Shown here: positions 9,464-18,761 of the stretch, piece by piece
Layout of the letters: each line of letters starts with the position of its first letter
How positions within the stretch are numbered: position 1 is the stretch's first letter
Assembly: GCA_022824025.1 (NCBI GenBank)
Contig: JAJEBF010000042.1
Span: forward strand, 124,001 to 188,000
Source of the DNA: Caldilineaceae bacterium
GTDB taxonomy: Bacteria > Chloroflexota > Anaerolineae > Caldilineales > Caldilineaceae
Length of the DNA stretch: 64,000 bases
Direction: 5' to 3'
The notes under the pieces: generated by a model
Told to the model about the DNA's origin: nothing
The model's input: the letters and a program-made list of their open reading frames with translations, nothing else
Databases searched by the model: none
Position numbers and translations under genes: made by a program

Positions 9464-11110
9464 CTACGCCAGCACAGAAGCCAGCGCGTCGATCACGATC
9501 TCCCGGCCCGGATCGTCTATGATGACCACGTCACCTATCCCCTGGGGAATGATGAAGCGCAGCATGCGTCCACTCCGTTTCTTGTCTCGAAACATCATGG
9601 CGTAGACCTCTTCCAGGTCAAGGCCGCTGGCCGACGTGGGCAGATCCAGCCTCTCCAGGCATCTCTCGATGCGGCTCGCAGTCACGGAATCGCATCGCTC
9701 CAGCGCGACAGCCATCCGGGCAGCGGCTACAGTGCCGATCGCGACCGCCTCACCGTGCCGTAAGGAGTAGCCGCTAACCTGCTCGATTGCGTGGCCGAAT
9801 GTGTGTCCCAGGTTAAGCGTCGCCCGCCGCCCTCTCTCAAACGGATCCTCAATCACGACGTCGACCTTCACCCGGACGGCGTCGGCAATCATCTGGGTCA
9901 AGTCGGTCGGTCCTTCCTCCTCCATCTGTCGGAAGAGATCCGGCGCGCCCAATATTCCGTGCTTCACGATTTCGGCCAGCCCCGATCGAAACTCGGCCGC
10001 CGGGAGTTCAGCGAGGGACTCAGGGTCGATGATCACAACCTCAGGCTGCTTGAACGCGCCCACCAGGTTCTTGCCCTGGGGCAAATCCACCCCCGTCTTT
10101 CCCCCGACCGAGGCGTCGACCATGGCAAGCAGAGATGTCGGGATCTGTACAAAGGGCGCGCCCCGCAGATAGGTGGCCGCCGCGAATCCCGCCATATCCC
10201 CGATCACGCCGCCGCCCAGCCCGATAATGGGGCTTCTCCTGTCCAACTCGGCGGCAACGAACTGATCATACAGGCCGCCCACGGTTTCCAGCGTCTTATG
10301 CGCTTCCCCTTCCGGAACAATGCACAGGACCGGCTTGTAGCCCTCATTCCTCAGGCTCGCGCTCACTGTTTCAGCGAAATGTTTTGCGATTTCTTCGTTG
10401 CTGACGATGGCCGCCTGACCCTTTGCCATGCCGCGATTCGCGAGCAGACGCCCTGCGCTTGACAGGATGCCTTCACCAATGCAGATGTGATATTGCCCAT
10501 CCGGCGTAGGCACCGTAATGCGGGTCATCCCTTCAACCTCGTTGCTCCCTTCCAGGGCGTCGAGCACTCGCTCCGCGACTGTTTCCGGCGCGACGTCGTC
10601 GGTCGGCACGCGCAATGGAATGCGCCCGTACGCGCCGCGACGGCTCAGCAACAATCTTTCGATGTTGCGCCTCTTCTCCTCCCTGTCCCCAGGCAGCAAG
10701 GGACGGTCTTCAAATGTTTCGACGCGGGCCAGTATCGTGTCAACGCCCGCTGTCAGGCAAACAACAGGCCCGCCGGCCGCCATCGTCTGCAGGTTCTCAT
10801 CGTTCACCAGCGCGCCTCCGCCGGTCGCGATGACCAGGTTGGACTCGCCAGCCAGCGTCTGACACAGCCGCGCCTCCGCCTGCCGAAACAATGGCTCGCC
10901 TTCGTCCGCGAATACCTCCGCGATCGTCTTCCCAAACTCGGCCTCAATCCGCTCATCCATATCGACGAGCTTGCGGCCCATGCGCTCTGCCAGGATCTGA
11001 CCAACCGTCGTCTTGCCCGTGCCCATGAAGCCGGTTATCGTCAGGTTTCTGCCGTCGGCCAGCAGCTCTTCAAGCGAATGAGCCGCTCCGGATGTCTGCT
11101 TGTAGTCCAA
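9464..11110 (-). CDS. aroKB: Shikimate kinase / 3-dehydroquinate synthase fusion
   Basis: A 548-residue two-domain protein. Residues 1-190 are a shikimate kinase with P-loop GFMGTGKTT (27-35), DMDERIE, and ATGGGALV. Residues about 193-548 are a 3-dehydroquinate synthase with GEAHKTLE, GLGGGVIGDMAGFAAATYLRG, TSLLAMVDASVGGKTG and the metal-binding LNLGHTFGHAIE. The two activities are steps 5 and 2 of the shikimate pathway and are not consecutive. The start is a TTG at 11110, 15 nt after the aroC stop, with GGAG about 9 nt upstream; no ATG exists before the P-loop strand. The frame is continuous across the junction. AroK-AroB fusions are known in Thermotoga. Confidence 0.95.
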   Translation of the reverse strand: MDYKQTSGAAHSLEELLADGRNLTITGFMGTGKTTVGQILAERMGRKLVDMDERIEAEFGKTIAEVFADEGEPLFRQAEARLCQTLAGESNLVIATGGGALVNDENLQTMAAGGPVVCLTAGVDTILARVETFEDRPLLPGDREEKRRNIERLLLSRRGAYGRIPLRVPTDDVAPETVAERVLDALEGSNEVEGMTRITVPTPDGQYHICIGEGILSSAGRLLANRGMAKGQAAIVSNEEIAKHFAETVSASLRNEGYKPVLCIVPEGEAHKTLETVGGLYDQFVAAELDRRSPIIGLGGGVIGDMAGFAAATYLRGAPFVQIPTSLLAMVDASVGGKTGVDLPQGKNLVGAFKQPEVVIIDPESLAELPAAEFRSGLAEIVKHGILGAPDLFRQMEEEGPTDLTQMIADAVRVKVDVVIEDPFERGRRATLNLGHTFGHAIEQVSGYSLRHGEAVAIGTVAAARMAVALERCDSVTASRIERCLERLDLPTSASGLDLEEVYAMMFRDKKRSGRMLRFIIPQGIGDVVIIDDPGREIVIDALASVLA

Positions 11111-11125
11111 TCTATCGACTCCGAG

Positions 11126-12376
11126 TCAGAATAATTTGAAGTCGGCCGTGCTTACCCGGCCGGACTGATGCATCAGCGCAGCATTCATCAACTCGATCGC
11201 CAGGCGAGATTCAAGCGTCACGCCGGCGCGCACGCCGACACAGGGATCGTGGCGGCCTCGCCCCAGGGCAAATTCGATCTCCTCCAGATTCTTGCGCACC
11301 GACTCCTGTGTCTTGAGAATCGTCGAGGTCGGCTTGAAGCCCACCCGGCAGACCAACGGCGAACCGGTGGTGACGCCGCCGATCAGCCCGCCGTGACTAT
11401 TTGTCTGATAGCCAGAGCTGCGAATGGGATCATTATTCTCGCTGCCCTTGCGAGAGATGACCTCCACCCCGTCGCCCACCTCACAGGACTGCACGGCATT
11501 CAATCCCCCCAGCGCGCCCATCAACCGAACTTTGAGACTCTGGTAGAGAGGTTCGCCCACCAGCGAAGGCGGGTTCACGGCAACAACCTCAACCGCCGCG
11601 CCCAGTGAATCACCCTCTATCCGCGTTCGCTTGATCAGCTCGCCGGCCTCCTGCGCAAACTCTGCGTCCAGCGAGCGAATCTCTGCCCTGTCCAGTCTCG
11701 TCTCCACCGCGGCGATCTGCTCCGAAGTCACCGTCTGGGCGCCCTGCTGCTGCGCAACGCTGGCAAAGTGTTGTGCCAGACTCAGGTCAGTCCTAAGTGG
11801 GCCAACCTGCGAAATCGAAGACAGGATCACCGTTCCGAAATGTTCCTTCAGGAAGATGCGTGCGATCGATCCGCCGATGACATCCGAAATGGTCGAACGG
11901 TAGCTGGAGCGGCCGCCCCCGCGTATATCGACGAAGCCCTGCGACTTGTGATACTTGACCAGGTCCGTGTGCCCGGGCCGAACCTCGCCGCGGGGTCCTG
12001 CAAACTGATCGTAGTGTCGCGACCGCTGCGAAGTGGAGAGAACCAGGGCCGCGATTGGTTCGCCCGTCGAGAATCCCTCTTCATAGCTCTCAGTTACAGA
12101 ACCGGATTCGCCGCCTACCGATACGGCAGGACCCGAGAGCAAACGATCAATCTCGCCCTCCGCGTACAGGCCCGAAAGCATGACCACCCTGTCCGCCTCC
12201 TGCCTGGGCGTGCCGTGGCGGTTGCTGCCGGGACGCCGCCGGTCCAGGTACTGCTGAACCTCTCCTCGTCGAATGCGAAGGCCGGCGGGGCATCCGAAGA
12301 CAATCGTCGTAACGCCTGGCCCGTGAGATTCTCCGGCCCCGGCAACCGCAAACAGTGGTCCACCCAAGATTTCCAT
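11126..12376 (-). CDS. aroC: Chorismate synthase
   Basis: A 416-residue enzyme that makes chorismate from EPSP using reduced FMN. Signatures are AGESHGPG at residues 14-21, DRRRPGSNRHGTPRQE, RPGHTDLVKYHK, GGGRSS, and RHDPCVGVRA near the C-terminus. The sequence is somewhat divergent from common AroC. For example, RSSYRSTISDVIGG replaces the usual RASARET-like block, and GVRA replaces VPRA. It therefore belongs to a separate subgroup, but the core residues remain. The next gene in the operon, aroKB, begins 15 nt downstream. Confidence 0.92.
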   Translation of the reverse strand: MEILGGPLFAVAGAGESHGPGVTTIVFGCPAGLRIRRGEVQQYLDRRRPGSNRHGTPRQEADRVVMLSGLYAEGEIDRLLSGPAVSVGGESGSVTESYEEGFSTGEPIAALVLSTSQRSRHYDQFAGPRGEVRPGHTDLVKYHKSQGFVDIRGGGRSSYRSTISDVIGGSIARIFLKEHFGTVILSSISQVGPLRTDLSLAQHFASVAQQQGAQTVTSEQIAAVETRLDRAEIRSLDAEFAQEAGELIKRTRIEGDSLGAAVEVVAVNPPSLVGEPLYQSLKVRLMGALGGLNAVQSCEVGDGVEVISRKGSENNDPIRSSGYQTNSHGGLIGGVTTGSPLVCRVGFKPTSTILKTQESVRKNLEEIEFALGRGRHDPCVGVRAGVTLESRLAIELMNAALMHQSGRVSTADFKLF

Positions 12377-12409
12377 GCTTCTATCTCTTGAACCTGTCTA
12401 AACTGGCTC

Positions 12410-13126
12410 TCAACCTGAATGCGAACTCGCGGCCTGCGTCCCCCAGCCTTTGGCTGCGGCAACAAAGGCGCGCACCTTTTCCGGGTCCTTGCGCCCGGGT
12501 CCATTCTCCACGCCGCTGCTCACGTCAACACCCCAAGGCCGGACTGCCTCCACGGCCGCGGCCACGTTCAGCGGGGTCAGGCCGCCGGCGAGCATCAGGC
12601 GAGGGTATGCTTTCCGCACTTCTGCGGCGGCATTCCAGTCGGCCTTCTTTCCCGTTCCCCCGTACTCACTGGGATCGTAGGCGTCGACCAGAAGTTGGGG
12701 CCCGTCGCCGGGCCCCAGATCTGCGTACCACTCTGCCTCGATACCCGCTTCGACGGCGCTGGTCGGGCGCAGTGCCTTAAAGCCGCGTCCGTCAAGAGCA
12801 TCGAGCATCGCCGGCGGCTCATCCCCATGCAACTGCGCGTAATCCAGATTGGCCCGGCGCATCGTTTCCTCAACGACAGCCAGAGTTTCGTTGACGAAGA
12901 CGCCGACGAACCGGGGCGTTGGAGACGACCCGGTACCGCGATCTGAAAGCGGCCCCGATGCTGCCGCGTGCGCCCTGAGTCTGGCTGTTATCGCCCCCGC
13001 GCCATCCGGCGTGACAAAACGGGGCGACTTGCCGAAAAAGATGAATCCCAAAAAATCCGCGCCGGCTTTCGCCGCGCATAGCCCGTCTTCGAAGCTGGTG
13101 ACGCCGCAGATCTTCACGCGTGTCAT
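12410..13126 (-). CDS. trpF: Phosphoribosylanthranilate isomerase
   Basis: A 238-residue TIM-barrel enzyme of step 3 of tryptophan synthesis. The catalytic cysteine is Cys7 in VKICGVT; the catalytic aspartate lies in GVDVSSGVE near residue 202. FVGVFVN, YAQLHGDE and LAGGLTPLNV are conserved. It is slightly longer than the usual 200-210 residues because of an insertion around residues 52-68 (AAASGPLSDRGTGSSPTPR). The ATG at 13126 follows GGAAAGGCG. Located between DUF554 and aroC in the minus-strand operon. Confidence 0.94.
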   Translation of the reverse strand: MTRVKICGVTSFEDGLCAAKAGADFLGFIFFGKSPRFVTPDGAGAITARLRAHAAASGPLSDRGTGSSPTPRFVGVFVNETLAVVEETMRRANLDYAQLHGDEPPAMLDALDGRGFKALRPTSAVEAGIEAEWYADLGPGDGPQLLVDAYDPSEYGGTGKKADWNAAAEVRKAYPRLMLAGGLTPLNVAAAVEAVRPWGVDVSSGVENGPGRKDPEKVRAFVAAAKGWGTQAASSHSG

Positions 13127-13183
13127 CGGTCGCCTTTCCCGTTCTGGCCGACGTTTATGCAGATTTCTGCTTCCCGCTGACTG

Positions 13184-13927
13184 TCAATATCCAATGCCTG
13201 TCACACCAAGCAACCAGACCAGAAAAGGCGCGATTGCGATACTTGGCAGCAGACTTGCGACCCTGATCCTCTTCAGTTCCAACAGTGTCAGACCGATTCC
13301 CAGAATCATGACACCGCCCGTCGCCGTCAGTTCGACGACCCACGGCGTTGCCCGGCTGACCTCTTCCAGCCCCAAACCGAGCCCCCCTGCCAGCGCGGAC
13401 AACCCGCCCTGGACCACTGCGACCGTTCCAACGCTCAGCAACACCCCAGGGCCCAGGCTTGCCGCAAATGGAATGGCGGCAAACCCATCCAGAGCGCTCT
13501 TGATCGCAAGCAGCTCATAGTCGCCGAGCAACCCGTCCTGAATGCTGCCCAGGATCGTCATCGGCCCTACACAGAAGATCAGGCTGGAGGTGACAAATGC
13601 TCGCGTAACGCTCCAACCGGCATTTCCGCTCTGTCCCAATGCGCTGCCCCAGCGGGCCTCGGCCTGCGCGCCCAGCCAGTTCAGCCCATCGTCTATGCGC
13701 ATCAGTTCGCCAACGATGCCGCCCGCAACAACGCTGAAAAGAGGAATCAGAAGATGATTCGTCCCGCTTGCCATGACCACCCCAATGACCAGGACCATCA
13801 GGCCCAATCCGTGCATCACAGTCTCTTGAATTCTCGTTGGCAGCCGGTTTCCCAAAAGCGTGCCAACGGTCCCGCCCACCAGGACGGCGACCACATTGAG
13901 AACTGTGCCGGTCATGAGGAATGCCAT
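13184..13927 (-). CDS. DUF554 family membrane protein in the trp operon
   Basis: A 247-residue hydrophobic protein with about seven membrane segments. It starts with TGTVLNVVAVLVGGTVGTLLGNRLP and contains SLIFCVGPMTILGSIQDGL and GGVMILGIGL, as in the YdfK/DUF554 family. Members are uncharacterised and are sometimes called putative transporters. Here it lies 21 nt after the trpC stop and before trpF, so it is very likely co-transcribed with the Trp genes. A role in moving a pathway metabolite is possible but only inferred. A second ATG at 13915 could also be the start. Confidence 0.85.
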   Translation of the reverse strand: MAFLMTGTVLNVVAVLVGGTVGTLLGNRLPTRIQETVMHGLGLMVLVIGVVMASGTNHLLIPLFSVVAGGIVGELMRIDDGLNWLGAQAEARWGSALGQSGNAGWSVTRAFVTSSLIFCVGPMTILGSIQDGLLGDYELLAIKSALDGFAAIPFAASLGPGVLLSVGTVAVVQGGLSALAGGLGLGLEEVSRATPWVVELTATGGVMILGIGLTLLELKRIRVASLLPSIAIAPFLVWLLGVTGIGY

Positions 13928-13948
13928 CCGGGCATACCGTGAATGTCC

Positions 13949-14812
13949 TCACTGAGTCCTGTCTTGAAGCTTCCCCGCAAGCGCGAATTCGCGCACCAGC
14001 GCGGCGCGTTCCGCCTGGGGCAGCTTACAGAAACTTTCGCCTACCAGGATAGCGTCGCAGCCCATGTCGGTCATGCGCTTCACATCATCGGCGTTGCGAA
14101 TCCCGCTCTCGCCCACGAGAACATTGTCGCCCGGTATCTGTTTTCGCAACCGGCCTGTGGTCTCGATATCCACGTCGAAGGTCCTCAAATCGCGGTTGTT
14201 GACGCCGATAATCCGGGCGCCTACGGACAACGCCCGCGCCAACTCCTCCTCGTCATGCACCTCCACCAGCGCGTCCATCCCAAGGCCATCTGTCAGTTGC
14301 AGCAACTCTTTCAGGTCGGCGTTTCCAAGCACGCCCACGATCAGAAGCAGGGCATCCGCTCCCGCTGCGCGGGCTTCGTATACCTGGTACGGATGGTAAA
14401 TGAACTCTTTGCGCAGCAGCGGCGTGGACAAGTTCCTGGCGCGCAGGTGGTCGCCGATTTCGGCAAGGTAGCCGAGTTGTCCCTGGAAGAATCTTGAATC
14501 GGTCAGGCAGGAAATCGCGGCCGCGCCGCTGGCGGCATAGGTTTCGGCAATTGCGGTCGGCGACCAGTCCCGGGCGATCAAACCCTGGGAGGGGCTGGCC
14601 CGCTTGACTTCCGCGATCAGGCTGGCGCCGGTTTCGGCGGTGAGCGCGCCCGCAAAATCCATCGGCGGCTCGGTCACCGCGGCAAGCGCCTTGAGTTGGG
14701 CCAGGGGGACCGCCTCCATCTGGCGGGTCACCTCCTGGCGTTTCCAGGACATGATCCGATCGAGGACATGACCCTTGTGTTTCGCAATATCCAACTGAGA
14801 AAATTTCGCCAT
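13949..14812 (-). CDS. trpC: Indole-3-glycerol phosphate synthase
   Basis: A 287-residue TIM-barrel enzyme converting carboxyphenylamino-deoxyribulose phosphate to indole-3-glycerol phosphate. Signatures include LIAEVKRASPSQG, ISCLTDSRFFQG, LLRKEFIYHPYQVYEARAAGADA, ALVEVHDEEEL, IGVNNRDLRTF and LVGESGI, which carry the catalytic lysines and glutamates. It is a single-function TrpC, not fused to TrpF. The start ATG is only 3 nt after the trpD stop, so translation is probably coupled. Confidence 0.96.
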   Translation of the reverse strand: MAKFSQLDIAKHKGHVLDRIMSWKRQEVTRQMEAVPLAQLKALAAVTEPPMDFAGALTAETGASLIAEVKRASPSQGLIARDWSPTAIAETYAASGAAAISCLTDSRFFQGQLGYLAEIGDHLRARNLSTPLLRKEFIYHPYQVYEARAAGADALLLIVGVLGNADLKELLQLTDGLGMDALVEVHDEEELARALSVGARIIGVNNRDLRTFDVDIETTGRLRKQIPGDNVLVGESGIRNADDVKRMTDMGCDAILVGESFCKLPQAERAALVREFALAGKLQDRTQ

Positions 14813-14815
14813 TTT

Positions 14816-15865
14816 CTACTGCTCACCGCCGAAGCTCTGCGTCTTGGCGACAAACCTGCCAAGTACGTCCTGCGCCGCGCCGCTATCGATCGACTGCGCG
14901 GCCGCGGTCAGGCCTGCCTCCCAGTCACGGCTTTCGGTGGTCAGGGCGGCTGCCGCATTCAATAGTACCACATCTCGCATGGGGCCGCGCAGATCGCCAC
15001 TCAGTATGCCCCTTGTGATGGCGGCGTTTTCGCTGGCGTCTCCACCGCGAAGGTCGTCCATCGTAGCGGGCGCCAGGCCAAGATCAGCCGCATCAAGTTT
15101 ACTTTCCCAAACCTCCCCATTGCGCAGATGACTGATCCAGTTGACCCCGGTGGTCGTAAATTCGTCTACGCCGCGCCCTTCTTCAGTTGTCCCGTTAACC
15201 ACAATTGCAGCTCTTGTTCCCATCTGTTCCAGCACGCTAGCCATCTGATTCGTCAGTTCGGAGTTGGGTACGCCGATTACCTGGTGTGTTGCATTCGCCG
15301 GGTTTGTAAGGGGGCCCAGCAAGTTGAAGACGGTCCGCGTCGCCAGTTCACGGCGCGGGCCGATCGCGAACCTCATCGCCGGATGGTAGAGCGGCGCAAA
15401 CAGAAACCCGATGCTTACCTCCTCTATGCACTCTGCAACCTGGTCCGGTCCCAGGTCCAGTTGGACGCCCAGCTCTTCCAGTACGTCGGCGCTGCCGCAC
15501 TGGCTGCTGGCGGACCGGTTGCCGTGCTTTGCCACCTTTTCGCCGGCCCCGGCCACCACGAATGCAGCCGTTGTGCTTATATTGAACGTGCCGGTCTGGT
15601 CGCCGCCTGTGCCGCAGGTGTCCAACAGGCGCTGCCCATCGAGATTGGGCCGGACCGGGACCGCGACGCGTTTCATCGCAAGGGCGCAACCGGTGATTTC
15701 TGCGGTGCTCTCTCCTTTCTGGCGCAGCGCTGCCAGGAATGCGCCGATCTGCGCATCTGTTGCCTCGCCGTTCATGATCTGTGTCATCGCCGCGTCGGCT
15801 GCCTCAACGCCGAGATCATGCCCATCGAAAATTGATTCCAGAGCTTCAAGTATGGGTGACGCCAT
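14816..15865 (-). CDS. trpD: Anthranilate phosphoribosyltransferase
   Basis: A 349-residue enzyme that attaches phosphoribose to anthranilate. The PRPP and Mg sites are LLDTCGTGGDQTGTFNIST and KHGNRSASSQCGSADVLEELG, and GPLTNPA is present. The ATG at 15865 has AGGAG 8-9 nt upstream and is preferred over the in-frame ATG at 15883, which lies ahead of that ribosome-binding site. It lies 84 nt after the kinase gene and immediately before trpC. Confidence 0.96.
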   Translation of the reverse strand: MASPILEALESIFDGHDLGVEAADAAMTQIMNGEATDAQIGAFLAALRQKGESTAEITGCALAMKRVAVPVRPNLDGQRLLDTCGTGGDQTGTFNISTTAAFVVAGAGEKVAKHGNRSASSQCGSADVLEELGVQLDLGPDQVAECIEEVSIGFLFAPLYHPAMRFAIGPRRELATRTVFNLLGPLTNPANATHQVIGVPNSELTNQMASVLEQMGTRAAIVVNGTTEEGRGVDEFTTTGVNWISHLRNGEVWESKLDAADLGLAPATMDDLRGGDASENAAITRGILSGDLRGPMRDVVLLNAAAALTTESRDWEAGLTAAAQSIDSGAAQDVLGRFVAKTQSFGGEQ

Positions 15866-15949
15866 GTGAGTTTCTCCTGTCATGTCGAGCGGTTCACGCC
15901 AAAGGATTCAGTTATGCCGCGCCGATCAATTGGCGGAAGCTGCCGATGT

Positions 15950-17029
15950 TTATTTGCCGGGCGCCTGAATGTTCATCAGGTTTTCAATCTCGTCTGACAG
16001 CAGTCTGTTCTCTGCAATGCCCAGGGGAGGCAGTTCCCACAGCGCCAGAGAGCGGCCCAACGCAACCGCCAAAGTTTCAGCGAGGAAAGCCCTGTACTGG
16101 GTCCGGATCGCCTCTGAATCGGTATCCGAGACTTCCGGTTCCGTTCTCTGTCGAATGCCATCCAGCAAATAGGTCACAGCCTGGAAGTTGAGCAACCGAA
16201 AGTAGAGATCGACCCGTTCAGTAAAGCCTGGCGACGAATGACCATGTCCATAGTGTTCCCGCCACTTGGCTTTGCATCCATCCGACAAACCGCCGTCTTC
16301 ATAGAACAAGAAACGGGCGACTTCCTGGGCGGGGTCCCCCAGCCCAAAATACTCCCAGTCCACCAGCAGCCCCAGACCCCTGTGGAACAGGGAATTCTCC
16401 GCCGCCGGATCCCCGTGAACCGGCGCGGGAACGGTCTCCCCAAGCAGCGGCAGCGCCGCTTCCATCTCGCGGTGGACGGCCGCCCACAGCATGGCGACGT
16501 ACTCCAACAGCAGCGGCGCCGCAGCCGAAATCCACTCGCGCAACGGGACTTCACTCGCCTGCCATATCTGCCAGAATGTGAGCAGATTGAACGGGTGCGG
16601 GCTGAATCGCTGCGCTTCGTCTCGCTCTGCGCTGTGGATCCGGGCCAGTGCATCGGCGTGAGCGATGCACTGCTGTTGGTCCGTAAGCCTCAATGCTTCG
16701 CCCTCAGCCCAACGGTACACCAGAATCTGGCAGGGCAGTCCGTGGGGATAGCGATCATACCAGAGCGGCTCCGGGGCAAGACCAGCGGCGGCAAACTGCG
16801 CCTGGCCGTTGAACTGGCGGCGGCAGCGCGCCTGACCGGCATCAATAAACATTTTGACGACGACATCGGCGCCGTCGCCGCAGCGCGCCCGCCACAGCAG
16901 ATTATCGCGGCCCTGCCAGTGATCCGATACGGTCGCCTCCTGTCCGCGAAACCGGCTGGAAACGGACCCGGTCAGATAATCGTGAACGGCCTGCGTCCAT
17001 ACGCCGCTTCTTCTGTCACCGACAGTCAT
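15950..17029 (-). CDS. APH/choline-kinase-like phosphotransferase inside the trp operon
   Basis: A 359-residue protein of the aminoglycoside phosphotransferase fold. The ATP-site lysine region is ADVVVKMF. The catalytic loop is PAPVHGDPAAENSLF and the metal-binding segment is LLVDWEYFGLGDPAQEVA. It is thus an intact small-molecule kinase, of the choline/homoserine kinase or macrolide phosphotransferase superfamily. The ATG overlaps the trpG stop (ATGA, 17026-17029), which strongly suggests translational coupling to trpG. Its substrate is unknown. No resistance context is visible, so a housekeeping substrate is more likely than an antibiotic. Confidence 0.85.
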   Translation of the reverse strand: MTVGDRRSGVWTQAVHDYLTGSVSSRFRGQEATVSDHWQGRDNLLWRARCGDGADVVVKMFIDAGQARCRRQFNGQAQFAAAGLAPEPLWYDRYPHGLPCQILVYRWAEGEALRLTDQQQCIAHADALARIHSAERDEAQRFSPHPFNLLTFWQIWQASEVPLREWISAAAPLLLEYVAMLWAAVHREMEAALPLLGETVPAPVHGDPAAENSLFHRGLGLLVDWEYFGLGDPAQEVARFLFYEDGGLSDGCKAKWREHYGHGHSSPGFTERVDLYFRLLNFQAVTYLLDGIRQRTEPEVSDTDSEAIRTQYRAFLAETLAVALGRSLALWELPPLGIAENRLLSDEIENLMNIQAPGK

Positions 17030-17622
17030 ACCTTCAGGAAGTTTCGCAACAAATCGTGGCCGTACTCGGTCAGGATGCTCTCCGGATGAAACTGCACGCC
17101 GAATATGGGCTTGGTACGGTGCTGCACACCCATCAGCTCGCCTTCAACCGTGTGCGCCGTCGCTTCCAACGCCTCGGGCAAGGGCTCCTCCACGATCAGA
17201 CTATGGTAACGGGTGGCGGTGAATGGGCTGGGAATTCCCTGAAACAGAACTGTCCCCCTGTGGTGGATCGGACTAACTTTTCCATGCATCAGCCGCGGGG
17301 CGCGCTCAACCCTTCCCCCGTGGACGTGCCCGATGCACTGTTGACCGAGACAGACGCCCAGGACCGGAACGCGATCGCCCAAATGGCGAATCACATCATT
17401 GCTGATGCCGCTATCCTGTTCCGGCGTGCCCGGCCCGGGGCTGATGATCACGTGATTCGGTCTTCTCTCGATGACCTCCTCAACATCGATTGCGTCATTG
17501 CGCCAGACCTGAATCTGATTGGCTTCCTCTCCGCCGGGTAGAGGGGTCTCTCTAATGATCTCGCCCAAAAACTGTACCAGATTGTACGTAAAACTGTCGT
17601 AATTGTCGATGACGGCGATCAC
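17026..17622 (-). CDS. trpG: Anthranilate synthase component II (glutamine amidotransferase)
   Basis: A 198-residue class I glutamine amidotransferase supplying ammonia to TrpE. The start IAVIDNYDSFTYNLVQ, oxyanion block ISPGPGTPEQ, nucleophile Cys in GVCLGQQ, and the His-Glu pair in GVQFHPESI are all present. The start chosen is GTG at 17622, with AAGGAG 7-8 nt upstream. An open frame to 17709 would overlap the end of trpS by 58 nt and is unlikely. One feature to note is GQQCIGHVHGG, where the usual sequence is GHQAIG. The stop overlaps the kinase gene start. Confidence 0.95.
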   Translation of the reverse strand: MIAVIDNYDSFTYNLVQFLGEIIRETPLPGGEEANQIQVWRNDAIDVEEVIERRPNHVIISPGPGTPEQDSGISNDVIRHLGDRVPVLGVCLGQQCIGHVHGGRVERAPRLMHGKVSPIHHRGTVLFQGIPSPFTATRYHSLIVEEPLPEALEATAHTVEGELMGVQHRTKPIFGVQFHPESILTEYGHDLLRNFLKV

Positions 17623-17651
17623 GTCCCCGCTCCTTTTCTCTGACCTTCGGC

Positions 17652-18707
17652 CTATGCCTTTGCAAGCCGCTTTTGGCGGCGCTCGTTCGAGCGGCGAATC
17701 CGATTCCACACACCGGTCAACCCCATCGCCTTTTTCATTTCCATGAGAGTCAGCCGGGCCTCCTGCTGCGCCCGCTGGGTGCCCTCATAGATCAGCTCGT
17801 CTGTGAATCCGGTCTGATCAGCGTAGTATGCCCGCCGTTCGCGAATCGGCTCGAGGAAACCCTCCAACGCGTTGTAGAGCTTTGTCTTTACCTCTACGTC
17901 GCCTACAGACCCCTTTCGGTAGCGTGTCTTCAGGTCTTCCACCTCCGCCTTGTCTGGATTGAACATGTCGTGATAACTGAAAACCGGGTTGCCTTCCACC
18001 GTCCCCGGAATGTCTGCGCGGATACGGTTCGGGTCAGTGTACATACTCATGACCCGCTTCTTGACCGTGGCCGCGTCGTCACTGAGCAGAATCGCATTGC
18101 CCAGACTCTTGCTCATCTTGGCCTGTCCGTCGGTTCCGACGAGGGTGCCGCCGACGATGTAGGAATCCGGCAACGGAAAGACCTCAGAATAGGCATTGTT
18201 GAAGCGCCGCGCGATCTGGCGGCTGATCTCAATGTGGGACTCGTTGTCCTTGCCCACCGGCACCAAATGCGCGCGCGGCATCAGAATATCCGCCGCCTGC
18301 AGCACTGGGTAGCCCAGCAGGTTATAGGGCATCTGCTCCAGCTCGGCCGCCGCCGCCATATCCTTGATCGTTGGCAGCTGCTGCAACCGTTCCACCGTCA
18401 CCATTCCGCTGAGAATCAGGTGCATTTCATAGATCTCGTGCACAGCCGATTGCAGATAGAACGACGTCTTGCTCGGATCGATGCCGATCGCCAGATGGTC
18501 GAGAACAATCTCGCGGGCATTATGCCCAATCTGCGAAATGTCCTCCTTGGTCGGCTTCGTCGTCAGCATATGGAGGTCCGCAATAATAAAGAAGCACTCA
18601 TACTCCTCCTGGAATGCCAGCCGGTACTGCAGACTGCCCACGTAATGGCCGAGGTGCAACTTGCCCGTTGGCCTGTCGCCGGTGAGGATTCGTCTCTTCT
18701 GTGTCAT
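17652..18707 (-). CDS. trpS: Tryptophanyl-tRNA synthetase
   Basis: A 351-residue class I aminoacyl-tRNA synthetase. The HIGH signature is HLGH (18-21), and KMSKS occurs intact as [45 protein letters not shown] and [12 protein letters not shown] are typical of bacterial TrpS. It lies 54 nt after trpE and 29 nt before trpG in the T-box-controlled operon, so tRNA charging and amino-acid synthesis share one uncharged-tRNA-Trp signal. The ATG at 18707 follows GGGAGC. Confidence 0.97.
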   Translation of the reverse strand: MTQKRRILTGDRPTGKLHLGHYVGSLQYRLAFQEEYECFFIIADLHMLTTKPTKEDISQIGHNAREIVLDHLAIGIDPSKTSFYLQSAVHEIYEMHLILSGMVTVERLQQLPTIKDMAAAAELEQMPYNLLGYPVLQAADILMPRAHLVPVGKDNESHIEISRQIARRFNNAYSEVFPLPDSYIVGGTLVGTDGQAKMSKSLGNAILLSDDAATVKKRVMSMYTDPNRIRADIPGTVEGNPVFSYHDMFNPDKAEVEDLKTRYRKGSVGDVEVKTKLYNALEGFLEPIRERRAYYADQTGFTDELIYEGTQRAQQEARLTLMEMKKAMGLTGVWNRIRRSNERRQKRLAKA

Positions 18708-18761
18708 GTCTAGCTCCCGTATGCTTTGGAAGGGGATGGGACTCGAGTCTCCACCGTCGCC

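Noticed and set aside
15950..17029. Antibiotic resistance gene
   Set aside because: The APH fold is present, but the operon position and lack of mobile elements argue for a metabolic substrate; the fold alone does not show resistance.
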